A DNA stretch of 64,000 bases, taken from contig JASLQO010000024.1 of assembly GCA_030744435.1 (NCBI GenBank), positions 96,118-160,117 on the forward strand, in the 5' to 3' direction. The position numbers and the translations under genes are program-made. Positions within the stretch are counted from its first letter, which is position 1; each line of letters starts with the position of its first letter. Origin of the DNA: JASLQO01 sp002327525 (GTDB lineage: Bacteria; Pseudomonadota; Gammaproteobacteria; Pseudomonadales; Azotimanducaceae). Below are positions 7,921 through 17,005 of this stretch, piece after piece. The notes under the pieces were generated by a model. It was given only the letters and a program-made list of their open reading frames with translations, ran no database searches and had not been told where the DNA came from.

Positions 7921-9207
7921 GGCTTTTTGCGACGCCTCCCCGGGCGCCACACCCGCCTTCAACCCAACGAAGTCGAGCAGCGGACCGCCGATCATATAGC
8001 CGAAACCCATTACGAACTTGAGCGCGAACGCGGCGGCTGCGAAGAACACGCCTTCCTGTCGACGCCCGGTGGCGAGTTCATATTCGTCGGCGATATCCGC
8101 CATGATCGAATGCAGATTGACGGTGCGCAGAATACTCAGAGCGGTGCCGATCATGGATTGCACAAACACCAGGGCAAACAGCACAGAGGTGCCATTTTCG
8201 GGCAACCAGCCAAGCAGTCGACCTGGTACGAACCACAGTGTATTGAAGACAAGGCCCGCCACTGCGAACTTGAGCAGTGTCTGTTTCTCCCAACGCATCG
8301 CCAGCCACCGCATACCGGGAAACAGCAGGGTGACGGCGGTCAGCGAGGAGATGGAGAGTATGGCGATCTGGGAGACCGTCAACTCCCAGAAGTACGTCCA
8401 GGCGATCATGTTGAGTGCACCGAGAATACCCATCGTACCGCCGACAGCGATTTCCAGCACGATGATGCGACGGAAGTTGAGGTTGTTGAGCGTATCGAGG
8501 GTGTCTCTGACCATGCCGATGAAGCCGGGCGTCGGAACCCCCCGGTTGGCCACCTCGATCAGGCGCGGTATGAAGCGGCGCGAACCCAGCACACAGATGG
8601 TCCCGGCCAGAACGATGACGAAACAGGATGCCCACCCATACTGGTGGTAGTTCTGCGCGATGAAGCGTCCATCCTCACCGTCCACCGACCCGAAAAGAAC
8701 CGCCAAGGACAGGGCTGGTACCGCCGTACCGGCAATCCAACCGAGGTTGGTTCTGAAGTTGACAATGGAAGTGCGCTCTTCGTAATCGTCAGTCAATTCA
8801 GCACCCATGGCAGTGTGCGGAATGATGAATACGGTGAGGAAGGTGCGCACCAGCAGCACCGAGACCAGTAGCCAGGTGAACAGGGGCCACTGGGTACCGG
8901 CGACCGCCTCGATGGGGTGAAATAGCATGACGAACGAAAGTCCGAGTGGGATGGCGCCCGTGACCAGCATCGGATGGCGTCGCCCCCAGCGGGTATTGAG
9001 ACGGTCGGACCAGGCGCCGATCATGGGATCCGACACGGCATCCCAAAGCACGGAGATGAATATCGCCATGCCTGTGAGGGATCCCGACAGTCCGAGTACC
9101 TGGGTGTAGTACAGCAGAACGAAGGTACCGAAAGCGGCATCTTTCACTGCGTAAGGTACGCTGCCAAGGCCGTATGCCAGCTTGGGCCCAATACCAATCT
9201 GACTCAT
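7774..9207 (-). CDS. MFS transporter of the GPH (MelB-like) cation symporter family
   Basis: A 477-residue, 12-helix membrane protein. It has the GPH hallmarks: LAYGLGSVPYAVKDAAF at the N-terminus, LLYYTQVLGLSG in helix 1, DAVSDPMIGAWSDRLNTRWG and GRRHPMLVTGAIPLG in the first cytoplasmic loop. Members import sugars, glucuronides or related small molecules with Na+ or H+; the substrate here is unknown. ATG 9207 follows AGGATC on the minus strand. It stands alone, transcribed toward the TetR group and away from the outer-membrane protein at 9389. The last residues overlap a small plus-strand frame. Confidence 0.9.
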   Translation of the reverse strand: MSQIGIGPKLAYGLGSVPYAVKDAAFGTFVLLYYTQVLGLSGSLTGMAIFISVLWDAVSDPMIGAWSDRLNTRWGRRHPMLVTGAIPLGLSFVMLFHPIEAVAGTQWPLFTWLLVSVLLVRTFLTVFIIPHTAMGAELTDDYEERTSIVNFRTNLGWIAGTAVPALSLAVLFGSVDGEDGRFIAQNYHQYGWASCFVIVLAGTICVLGSRRFIPRLIEVANRGVPTPGFIGMVRDTLDTLNNLNFRRIIVLEIAVGGTMGILGALNMIAWTYFWELTVSQIAILSISSLTAVTLLFPGMRWLAMRWEKQTLLKFAVAGLVFNTLWFVPGRLLGWLPENGTSVLFALVFVQSMIGTALSILRTVNLHSIMADIADEYELATGRRQEGVFFAAAAFALKFVMGFGYMIGGPLLDFVGLKAGVAPGEASQKALLGIGIAIGPVMVLLLLIPWWMAVRIDVSRGKLARVHSELGVGPAAGS

Positions 9208-9225
9208 GGAAAGATCCTCCGTCGC

Positions 9226-9242
9226 CCTGACGCAGTGTCAGG
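9226..9242. promoter_or_regulatory. Inverted repeat near the transporter start
   Basis: CCTGAC and GTCAGG arms flank five bases, about 20 bases upstream of the transporter ATG at 9207 and 150 bases upstream of the gene at 9389. It could be an operator for the divergent pair or a leader hairpin. Nothing else identifies a regulator. Confidence 0.3.
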
Positions 9243-9388
9243 CTGGAACACTTTCCCGCCGAGTCTGGTTAGGCACGGATAGTGACGCCTTGATTTGAAG
9301 CAATTCCATATCAGGATTGGCGGGGGTCGTTCCCCGAAAATTAGTAACAGGGGTTACAATATGGCCGCCTAATTGCCCAGAAGTCTCA

Positions 9389-12298
9389 GTGCGGCTCATC
9401 TTCTCGACATTTCTGATCGTCATCATTTGTCTGACAGGTGAATCTGTGCGTGCGGATACGGCGTCCACCTACGATCTGGTGCTCGGCAGTTACCGCAGTC
9501 GCCTCTACGCCGAGGAACAGCTCGGCAAAGTGCGTGCGCATCTGGACAAGCGTGTTCATCTGGCAACCGCCGTGGTCGATGGTGTGACCTGGTACCGATT
9601 GATCGTCGAGGTGGGAGGCGACCGGGCCGCGACTGAAGTGGAGAAACAGCGGTTGGTGAAGCTCGGGTATTTGCAAGCCTGGCGCGTGCCATCTGTGATC
9701 GAGCACCCTGAGTCCCGACACTCGGGGCGCTCTGATGCAACTGATCGCGGCACTGAGCGTGATGAGGTGGTGACTGACATGAGGTCACCACAAACGGGGG
9801 AGCAGGAGACGTCCGCTCCCATCGTGAGCGCGCTCGGGCAGCCTCCGTCGCCGGTGCCGGATCGCAAGCCGACTGAAGGAGATGCGCAGGCACCCGTGAT
9901 CGCCGATGTGCTGAACACGACCGCGGCAAGCCTCGTGGGCACTGGCGAAGGCCCCATCATCGAGGTTCCGCTATACCCCGAAGATGGTGTTCAGATTACG
10001 CTGGACGGGCGCCTCGATGAGCCCATCTGGCAACAGGTTGCCGGCTTCGATGACATGCGGGTAATGGATCCGGATACCATGCGCTTGCCGCGCTACCGAA
10101 CCGATGTCAAATACCTGTCTACGTCCCGGGGTCTCTATATCGGCGCTATGATGGAGCAGCCTCCCGAAACGCTCATTGCGAGGCTGTCCAGCCGCGACTC
10201 GTTCATCAATAGAGACAGTATCGGGATCACGCTGGATACTTCGGGTGAGGGCCTGTATGGATACTGGTTCGTGGTGAACCTGGGTGGGTCGGTGCTCGAC
10301 GGCACCGTGTTGGCGGAACGACAGCTTCAAAGCGAGTGGGATGGACCCTGGAGCCGCGCCACCGCAGAACTCACCGATGGCTGGAGCACGGAGATGTTCC
10401 TGCCGTGGTCGATGATGTCCATGCCGCAGGTGGACGGAAAACGCAAGATCGGCTTCTGGACCAGCCGCAAAGTGGCGCACGTGGATGAGCGGTGGAGTTC
10501 GCCGCCGTTACCCTTTACCTTGCCCCGGTTCATGTCGGCACTCGGTACGCTGCAGTTGGAGAAAGTTGATCCGGGTCAGCAGTTTGCGCTGTATCCATAC
10601 GGCAGCTACACCTACGATGACATTGCCGAGGAAGACGAGTACCGGGCGGGTCTCGATGTCTTCTGGCGCCCGTCATCCAACTTTCAGGTGACGGCGACGA
10701 TGAATCCCGACTTCGGCGCCGTAGAATCGGACGACGTGGTGGTGAACCTGACGGCATTCGAGACCTTCTTTCCGGAGAAACGCCTGTTCTTCACGGAAGG
10801 CAGCGAGGTGTTTCACACCACGCAGCGTTCGCGGAATAGAGGTTCCAGTTCATTAACGGGAGGGGCGCGCCAGACGACGACTTTCATGCCTACGCCGACG
10901 ACACTGTTGAATACGCGGCGTATTGGCGGAGCGCCGAATCTGGTGGACGTTCCGGAGGGAGTGAGCTTCGCTGGGACCGAGCTCAGCCGGCCTACCGAGT
11001 TGCTGGGCGCAGCCAAGATCACCGGTCAGGCGGGCAGCCTGCGCTACGGTGTGCTCGCCGCTTTCGAGGATGATGTGAGCAGGGTTGGCAGCAGCGACAC
11101 CGGACCGGTGCGGGTAGAGCAGGATGGACGGGACTTTGGCGTGGCGCGGTTGCTGTATGAGACCAGCGGTGAGGGCCGTATGTCTGTCGGCTATCTAGGT
11201 ACGATGGCACGGCGACCCGACTACGATGCGGTGGTGCACGGCGTCGATGCGCACTTTCTGAGCGCCGGGGGTAAGCTGAGCTGGGATGCACAGCTGATCA
11301 ATAGTGATATCGACGGCGAGCAGGGTTACGGTGCGTTTGCCGACTTCAGCTATGTACCCAATCGCGAAAACCGCCACATGCTGCGGGTGGACTATTTCGA
11401 TGAGAAACTGGACATCTCGGATCTCGGCTTCATTCGTCGCAATGACAAGGTCGGATTGCTGTATGGATTCAACCGCAGCGTATCGCAGGGCCTGGAGGGT
11501 TTGCGCAACAAACGCGCTTCGTCGATTGCGAGCTTCGAATTCAATGGTGACGGACGCATGGTGCGCGGCGGGTTGTTCCTGCGCAACCAATGGATGTTTC
11601 TCGACAACACGGAACTTCGCACAGAACTGGACTATTTCCCGGCCGGTTGGGATGACCGTAACAGCTTCGGCAACGGCGCGTACAAGACGGAAGAACGCTG
11701 GGTGGGTGAGGTGTCGGTGGGTACGGACACCGGCCGAAAGTTGAGTTTCAGCGCGCTGGCGGGAATGCGGCAGGAAGAACTGGGAGGGTGGACCTATCGC
11801 GGCTCGGCGGGCGTGACGTACAAGCCCAACGATCGCTTCTCGCTGGATTTGGATGTGAACTACATGCGGCGCGACGGGTGGCTGGTGTACCAGAGCAGTC
11901 GCGACTTCACGACGTTCTCCGCGACCGACTGGCAACCACGCATGGCGGTGGATCTGTTTCTCTCAGCACGGCAACAGCTACGGCTGACCATGCAATGGGC
12001 GAGTATAAGGGCCGAAGAGCAGGAATTCTGGCAGGTACCCCTAAATGACGGTGATCTGATCGAGGTATTCAAACCCCCGGGTGCGGCGACGGACGATTTC
12101 ACTATCTCGAGACTCACCACACAGCTGCGCTACCGCTGGGAGATCGGCCCGCTGTCGGATCTGTTCGTCGTCTACACCCGCGGCAGCAACCTGGACAATC
12201 GCGTGCGCGATGAATTCAGCGACTTGCTCCATGACGCGTTGATCACGCCGGTGATCGATGTGTTCGTGGTCAAGCTGCGCTATCGATTCGGTAGCTGA
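9389..12298 (+). CDS. Outer-membrane DUF5916 barrel with N-terminal SPOR and CBM9-like domains
   Basis: From GTG 9389 the protein has a signal peptide (FSTFLIVIICLTGESVRA) and 969 residues. Residues about 25-100 look like a SPOR domain (YDLVLGSYRSRLYAEEQL ... GVTWYRLIVEVGG), which in other proteins binds denuded peptidoglycan. After a Pro/Thr-rich linker comes a CBM9-like beta-sandwich (ITLDGRLDEPIWQQVAGF) and then a DUF5916 barrel with MNPDFGAVESDDVVVNLTAF and FFPEKRLFFTEGSEVF. The last residues (KLRYRFGS) fit an outer-membrane beta-signal. Earlier starts back to 9317 would spoil the signal peptide. The function is unknown; the fusion could anchor a barrel protein to septal peptidoglycan. 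Confidence 0.85.
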   Translation: MRLIFSTFLIVIICLTGESVRADTASTYDLVLGSYRSRLYAEEQLGKVRAHLDKRVHLATAVVDGVTWYRLIVEVGGDRAATEVEKQRLVKLGYLQAWRVPSVIEHPESRHSGRSDATDRGTERDEVVTDMRSPQTGEQETSAPIVSALGQPPSPVPDRKPTEGDAQAPVIADVLNTTAASLVGTGEGPIIEVPLYPEDGVQITLDGRLDEPIWQQVAGFDDMRVMDPDTMRLPRYRTDVKYLSTSRGLYIGAMMEQPPETLIARLSSRDSFINRDSIGITLDTSGEGLYGYWFVVNLGGSVLDGTVLAERQLQSEWDGPWSRATAELTDGWSTEMFLPWSMMSMPQVDGKRKIGFWTSRKVAHVDERWSSPPLPFTLPRFMSALGTLQLEKVDPGQQFALYPYGSYTYDDIAEEDEYRAGLDVFWRPSSNFQVTATMNPDFGAVESDDVVVNLTAFETFFPEKRLFFTEGSEVFHTTQRSRNRGSSSLTGGARQTTTFMPTPTTLLNTRRIGGAPNLVDVPEGVSFAGTELSRPTELLGAAKITGQAGSLRYGVLAAFEDDVSRVGSSDTGPVRVEQDGRDFGVARLLYETSGEGRMSVGYLGTMARRPDYDAVVHGVDAHFLSAGGKLSWDAQLINSDIDGEQGYGAFADFSYVPNRENRHMLRVDYFDEKLDISDLGFIRRNDKVGLLYGFNRSVSQGLEGLRNKRASSIASFEFNGDGRMVRGGLFLRNQWMFLDNTELRTELDYFPAGWDDRNSFGNGAYKTEERWVGEVSVGTDTGRKLSFSALAGMRQEELGGWTYRGSAGVTYKPNDRFSLDLDVNYMRRDGWLVYQSSRDFTTFSATDWQPRMAVDLFLSARQQLRLTMQWASIRAEEQEFWQVPLNDGDLIEVFKPPGAATDDFTISRLTTQLRYRWEIGPLSDLFVVYTRGSNLDNRVRDEFSDLLHDALITPVIDVFVVKLRYRFGS

Positions 12299-12348
12299 TC
12301 TATAGCAGGCGAAATCAGTCAGGGCTTCGCCAGCGTCCCGCTCGCGTG

Positions 12349-12747
12349 TTATTGACCGAGTACCTGCTCGGAGAACCACAGCCCATCTGACTCGCAGCCG
12401 ATGACCTGGGCGAAAATGGCATCGGCTTGCTTGCCTTCGGTGGAACTCGTGTATACCTCGAGACCATTGCCCCAGATGGCGAGATTGGGCGATACGCCCA
12501 GCCACATGAGATCGAACTCGGTACTTGAACGTACGGGTGTGAGGACGAACACCCGTTACTGATTCAGATCCGCATTGTGGATGGTCCTGATCTTTTTCGA
12601 CCAGAGATCCAGCGTGCGGTCGAGATCGGCCCGATCATTGTCACCGACATAGTTGCAATCGAACGACTCGAAGACCGTTGGCGACGCTGCTATCGCTCCA
12701 CCGGCGGTGAAACACAGCGCCGGCCCTGCAAGTCGGATCAGGTTCAT
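12349..12747 (-). pseudogene. Small secreted protein interrupted by an in-frame TAA
   Basis: From ATG 12747 a signal peptide (MNLIRLAGPALCFTAGGAIA) leads into FESFDCNYVGDNDRADLDRT and on to NADLNQ, where TAA at 12556-12558 interrupts the frame. The same frame continues without loss for 67 more codons (RVFVLTPVRSSTEFDLMWLG ... SDGLWFSEQVLGQ), with sensible composition and two more cysteines spread over the halves. The intact form would be about 132 residues. I do not recognise the family. A nonsense mutation in a periplasmic protein of unknown role is the simplest reading; a sequencing error is the alternative. Confidence 0.65.
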
Positions 12748-12895
12748 TATTGGGGTTCTTCCTGTTCTCGATTGTGAAAGTGTCATGCCGAAAGAATAGT
12801 CAATGCGAATGGTTTTTTTTACGACAGCACAACTGCAGTGTCGTAGACTTTCGCAGGGAGCAGGAGTAGGCAGGTTTGGAGCAGACAACTACCAG

Positions 12896-15244
12896 ATGAA
12901 CAAACGCCTCACTCTGACAGGCATTCGGGTAGCGGATCTCGGTACCCGCCCCTCGACCGCCTGGTGTTCGCGGCTGCTGGCGGATTATGGCGCGGAAGTT
13001 ATGTGCGTGGAGCCGGGCGACGGTCATCCGCTGCGCAGGGTCGGTCCCTTTGCCGGGGGCGAGAGCGTACCGGCGCGCTACTTTCTGGCAGGCAAGACGC
13101 GCGTGAGTGAGGCGAACGCCCACGAGGTGGTGTCAGCCGCACATATTGTGATCACCGACGCTCTACCGGGGGGCTCCTGGGATTGCGCGCGCATACGCGG
13201 CATCAATGACAGGGCGTTGGTGTGTGCGATCACTGCTTACGGCCAGATGGGTGAATTCGCGTACTGGCCGGGAAACGACCTGACCGCCAATGCGATGTCG
13301 GGGTGGGCGTCCGTGAACGGGCTAAACGGTCGCGAACCCCTGAAAGCAAGTGGTTACCAGGCCTCCTATCAATGCGGCACCTTGGCGTATGGCGCACTGC
13401 TGTGCGCTCTGATGGAACAGCTCGCCGGCGCAAGGGTGGGCGGTGTCATCGACATCGCCGAGCGGGATGTACTGGTCTCGACTGCTGCACCCGCGCCGCT
13501 GCGGTTTCAATACTCCGGATTCGTCTGGCCCCGTAAAGAACTATTGGATGTCAACGAAGGGCCCGTACCGGTGGCGGACGGCTACTTCGCACTGACCATC
13601 TCACGCCCGATTTTCTGGAAGAAGGCGATGCGGATCCTGGGGCTTCCGGATCTCGCTGAAGACGAGGAACTGCAGCAGGCGGGATTGCGGCCGAAGCTGA
13701 AGGAACGCTTCGCGCATCGAGTGAGTCAGGCATTGTCGACTTGGACCCGGATGGATCTGTTCGCAGCATTGGGCGAGCAGCGAGTCATTGCCGGTCCTGT
13801 GCTGACGATGGCGGAACTCGGGGACAATGCCCAGTTCGAGTCGCGGGGATTTCTCCGCACAATGTCGGATGGCACGCGCGTTCCCGGCCCCTTCGCGCGG
13901 ATGGACAAGAGCGGCTGGCGCGGCGATGGCGACGATCCTCTGCCGGCGCAGATCGACCCCCAGCCGGTTCGCGCCGGCGCGGACGGGGAGGGTCCGCTCG
14001 CCGGATTCCGGGGCGTCGTGCTGACGCAGGCCTGGGCTGGCACTTATGCTACACAATTGCTTGCGCTGCTCGGCGCGGAGGTGATCCAGGTAGAGACGCG
14101 CAGGCGGCTGGACAGCTGGCGTGGCACGTACCAGAACCCGATTCCCAAGGGTTTGCGGGACATACCATCCGCTCAGCATGCATGGAACTGCAGCCCGCTG
14201 TACAACTGCGTAAACCTCAGCAAGCAATGTGTGACGCTCGATCTGTCGGTGGAGGAAGGCGTTTCCGTGTTCAGGGATCTCATTGCCCATGCCGATTTCG
14301 TAGCCGAGAACTTCTCTCCGCGCGTCATGGGTAATCTCGGCATCGACTATGAGACATTGCGCACCCTCAAGCCGGATCTGGTGATGGCCAGCCTGTCGGC
14401 ATATGGCGCTACTGGTCCCTGGGCCGGTGTACCTGGAATCGGTGGGACCATCGAGCCGTCTTCGGGAATGTCGGCGTTGCTCGGCTACGCCGGTGAACAT
14501 CCGCTCAACTCAGGACAGATGTACCCGGATCCGGTGGCGGGGCTCTGCGGATTTGCCGCCATTGCACTTGCGCTGCTGCATCGCGACCGGACGGGCGAGG
14601 GGCAGTACATCGACCTGTCGATGCAGGAAGCCAACTTCACTTTCATCGGCGATGCCTGGCTCGAATACGAACTCACGGGAGAGGTGCCGGGTCCGCGCGG
14701 CAATGGTCACCCGTTGCACGCGCCTCATGGCATATACCCGAGCGCGGGTGAGGATCAGTGGATCGCCATCAGCGCGGAGGATGATCAGCAGTGGGCGGCA
14801 CTATGTGACGTGCTCGATTGCGGTGATCCCTCGCTCGGTCGGGCAGCGCGCAAGGAGCGCGAAAACGAGATTGACGAGATCGTTGCCACGGCCACGCGGC
14901 GGCAACCCAGAAGCGCCCTGTCGCGGAGACTGGTCGAGCGCGGCGTGGTGGCCGCGCCGGTATTGAACGCACAGGAGGTGGCCGAAGACGCCGCACTTCG
15001 CCAGCGCGGCCACATGGTGAAGGTGGCGCATCCCGAAGCAGGCGAAGCCTGGCAGTCCGGGTTTCCGGCGCTGTTCGACACACCATTGGGGCCTGTACGA
15101 CCAGCGCCGCTGCAGGGTGAACACTCGTATCTCGTGTTCCACACGTTGCTTGGAATGGGATCGCAACGCTACCAGCAGCTTGTCGATCTCGAAATGACGG
15201 GGACGGGAAAGGTGAGTAAGAGCACGGTGGCGAACCAGGCCTGA
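12896..15244 (+). CDS. Two-domain CaiB/BaiF (family III) CoA transferase
   Basis: A 782-residue fusion of two family III CoA-transferase units; single-unit enzymes are about 400 residues. Family III enzymes move CoA between carboxylic acids through an aspartyl-CoA intermediate. The first half (GIRVADLGTRPSTAWCSRLL ... ADYGAEVMCVEPGDG) keeps the fold signatures but has GYQASYQCGTLAYGA where the catalytic Asp should be. The second half has QTWAG-like start (VVLTQAWAGTYATQLLALLG), LGIDYETLRTLKPDLVMASL and GQMYPDPVAG with the Asp in place. So the N-terminal unit is probably structural. ATG 12896 gives the family-typical N-terminus. Confidence 0.9.
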   Translation: MNKRLTLTGIRVADLGTRPSTAWCSRLLADYGAEVMCVEPGDGHPLRRVGPFAGGESVPARYFLAGKTRVSEANAHEVVSAAHIVITDALPGGSWDCARIRGINDRALVCAITAYGQMGEFAYWPGNDLTANAMSGWASVNGLNGREPLKASGYQASYQCGTLAYGALLCALMEQLAGARVGGVIDIAERDVLVSTAAPAPLRFQYSGFVWPRKELLDVNEGPVPVADGYFALTISRPIFWKKAMRILGLPDLAEDEELQQAGLRPKLKERFAHRVSQALSTWTRMDLFAALGEQRVIAGPVLTMAELGDNAQFESRGFLRTMSDGTRVPGPFARMDKSGWRGDGDDPLPAQIDPQPVRAGADGEGPLAGFRGVVLTQAWAGTYATQLLALLGAEVIQVETRRRLDSWRGTYQNPIPKGLRDIPSAQHAWNCSPLYNCVNLSKQCVTLDLSVEEGVSVFRDLIAHADFVAENFSPRVMGNLGIDYETLRTLKPDLVMASLSAYGATGPWAGVPGIGGTIEPSSGMSALLGYAGEHPLNSGQMYPDPVAGLCGFAAIALALLHRDRTGEGQYIDLSMQEANFTFIGDAWLEYELTGEVPGPRGNGHPLHAPHGIYPSAGEDQWIAISAEDDQQWAALCDVLDCGDPSLGRAARKERENEIDEIVATATRRQPRSALSRRLVERGVVAAPVLNAQEVAEDAALRQRGHMVKVAHPEAGEAWQSGFPALFDTPLGPVRPAPLQGEHSYLVFHTLLGMGSQRYQQLVDLEMTGTGKVSKSTVANQA

Positions 15245-15295
15245 GGCTTGGATTCTGTTAGGCTGGTATCGATGATCCTGGACCGGGAGGCGGAG

Positions 15296-16075
15296 ATGGA
15301 TATGCATAACGACCAGGCCGCGCCGGAAGATTCGAGGGTGTCATTGGCCTCCAGGCGCGACCTCATCAAGGGCGGCCTGGCGGGGGTAGCCGCGGGCCTG
15401 GCGGCGGTCGGCTCACAAGCCAACGCATTGGCGCCCTCGGCACTCGGCGCGACCATGAAGGCATTCGCGGATGGGCACGAACTGAAACCGCTGCCGTTCG
15501 ACACCTCGAAGCTGCGTGGTCTGTCCCGACGCCTCATCGAGTCGCACTGGTCGAACAACTACGGCGGTTCGGTGAGGGCGCTGAATATCGTCAACAAGCG
15601 GTTGAACGCTGCTCTGGGTGATCCGGATATGCAGCCGTACATCTACAACGATCTGAAGCGGGAGCACCTCATGCGCACGGGTTCGGTGGTGCTCCATGAG
15701 CTGTATTTCGACAATCTAGGAGGAGACGGTGTCGCGCCAGCCGATGTTCGATCATTGATTGCGCGTGCATTCGGTAGCTACGACCGGTGGGAATCGGAAT
15801 ACCGGCGCATCGCATCCGGCCTTGGCGGGGGATCCGGCTGGGTGGTGTTTGGCTACAACACCCAATTGCGGGCTTTGGAGAATTACTGGATGGCGGACCA
15901 TCTGCACTCACCGGTGAGTACCGCGCCGCTTCTCGTGTTGGATATGTACGAACATTCCTATCACATGGACTACGGCGCGGCAGCCGGGCGATACGTCGAT
16001 GCGTTTTTCCGGAACATCAACTGGGACAGTGTGGGCGCACGGGTGGCGCATGTCCTCGGCGATGGTAACGGGTGA
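15296..16075 (+). CDS. Tat-exported Fe/Mn superoxide dismutase
   Basis: Converts superoxide to peroxide and oxygen, here probably in the periplasm. An N-terminal twin-arginine leader (ASRRDLIKGGLAGVAAGLAA) precedes the SOD fold. Metal-ligand contexts are visible: ESHWSNNYGG (first His), VVLHELYFDNLGG (second His), and LDMYEHSYHMDYGA (Asp and third His, the DxxEHxYxxDY signature). SGWVVFGYN and the Trp-containing core also fit. The leader adds about 60 residues to the usual 195-200. ATG 15296 is preceded by GGGAGGCGGAG. It follows the CoA transferase by about 50 bases but probably has its own job in oxidative defence. Confidence 0.88.
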   Translation: MDMHNDQAAPEDSRVSLASRRDLIKGGLAGVAAGLAAVGSQANALAPSALGATMKAFADGHELKPLPFDTSKLRGLSRRLIESHWSNNYGGSVRALNIVNKRLNAALGDPDMQPYIYNDLKREHLMRTGSVVLHELYFDNLGGDGVAPADVRSLIARAFGSYDRWESEYRRIASGLGGGSGWVVFGYNTQLRALENYWMADHLHSPVSTAPLLVLDMYEHSYHMDYGAAAGRYVDAFFRNINWDSVGARVAHVLGDGNG

Positions 16076-16110
16076 GTGAACCTCGTGGCGCCTGGTGAGT
16101 AAGCCCTCGA

Positions 16111-16761
16111 CTAGTCGTCAGGTCTATTCAGAGCGCTGTAGCTCCCCCTGGACATCCTGTAGATACGTAGCTGCTTGTTGTACTCCTCGGCAATGTACTG
16201 AATCTGATCGACACCGTTATTGTAGATGGTGGTTAGGCCATCGCGTTGACTCTTTGTCAGTTGGTCGGCGAGCTGCTCTTCCTTTGTCGTAAGGCATTCG
16301 AGTGAAGCCTGCATCCTGGCCATGTACGTTCTTATGTCGTCTCCGAGCTGCTCGATCTCCGCTCGGCTTGCCGTGCTGCCATCAGCGAGCACGGGTGGAT
16401 CGACAAAGGCGCACTGCCGGAACTCGGCAGTGACATCGCCGTCGCTCTGGTGTGTCGGGTCCTGGATTTGCGCCGGGAGTTCATCGCTCAGAAGGCGCCC
16501 GAGTTGGTACTGTGCCTCGGAGTTACCCTGCGAGGCGGCTTTTTCCAGCCATTCCTGCGCGAGCTCGAGATCGTGCTCTACTCCCACCCCGTTCAGGTAC
16601 ATCATGCCCAGGCTGAATTGCGCGTCGGCGTGACCCTGCTCGGCCGCCAGTCTGGTCCAGCGAGCGGCTTCCTCGTCGCGCTTGCTTTCCTCGTTACCAG
16701 CCGCTTCCGTCCAGAAGACCAGTGTCAACAGTGCCAGGCAGAAAAGTAAATGGCGTTTCAT
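16111..16761 (-). CDS. Secreted Sel1-repeat (TPR-like) protein
   Basis: 216 residues with a signal peptide (MKRHLLFCLALLTLVFWTEA). Two Sel1-like repeats follow: EAARWTRLAAEQGHADAQFS with LGMMYLNGVGVEHDLELA, then EWLEKAASQGNSEAQYQLGR. The C-terminal half is helical, with a likely coiled region (EEQLADQLTKSQRDGL). Sel1 repeats mediate protein-protein contacts in the periplasm or envelope. It converges on the SOD gene and lies 245 bases downstream of the PEGA/SUMF1 gene on the same strand; the gap holds no recognisable gene. The partner is unknown. Confidence 0.8.
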   Translation of the reverse strand: MKRHLLFCLALLTLVFWTEAAGNEESKRDEEAARWTRLAAEQGHADAQFSLGMMYLNGVGVEHDLELAQEWLEKAASQGNSEAQYQLGRLLSDELPAQIQDPTHQSDGDVTAEFRQCAFVDPPVLADGSTASRAEIEQLGDDIRTYMARMQASLECLTTKEEQLADQLTKSQRDGLTTIYNNGVDQIQYIAEEYNKQLRIYRMSRGSYSALNRPDD

Positions 16762-17005
16762 TCAACTCTCCACTTTGCTTGGTTTATCAAGCATATACGT
16801 TCGGATCACCAAGTGAAGTAGGTGGTTTCCGGGGGTGGTGGGGAACACCGGATTAATGCCGGATGTGCCGGTCAGGGTGTTATGCGTGTTGAGATCTGCG
16901 TGGACGAAACACAGCAACCGCTCCAATTCGCTGGCCGCAATCATCGATGAGCAGGTCGTGTCCCAAACCAGGCGCCCGCCAGCTTTGCGCAAGCCAATGG
17001 CGGCA

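Noticed and set aside
16762..17005. Possible gene between the Sel1 and SUMF1 genes
   Set aside because: Frames across this stretch are extensions of shadows with no signals of their own.
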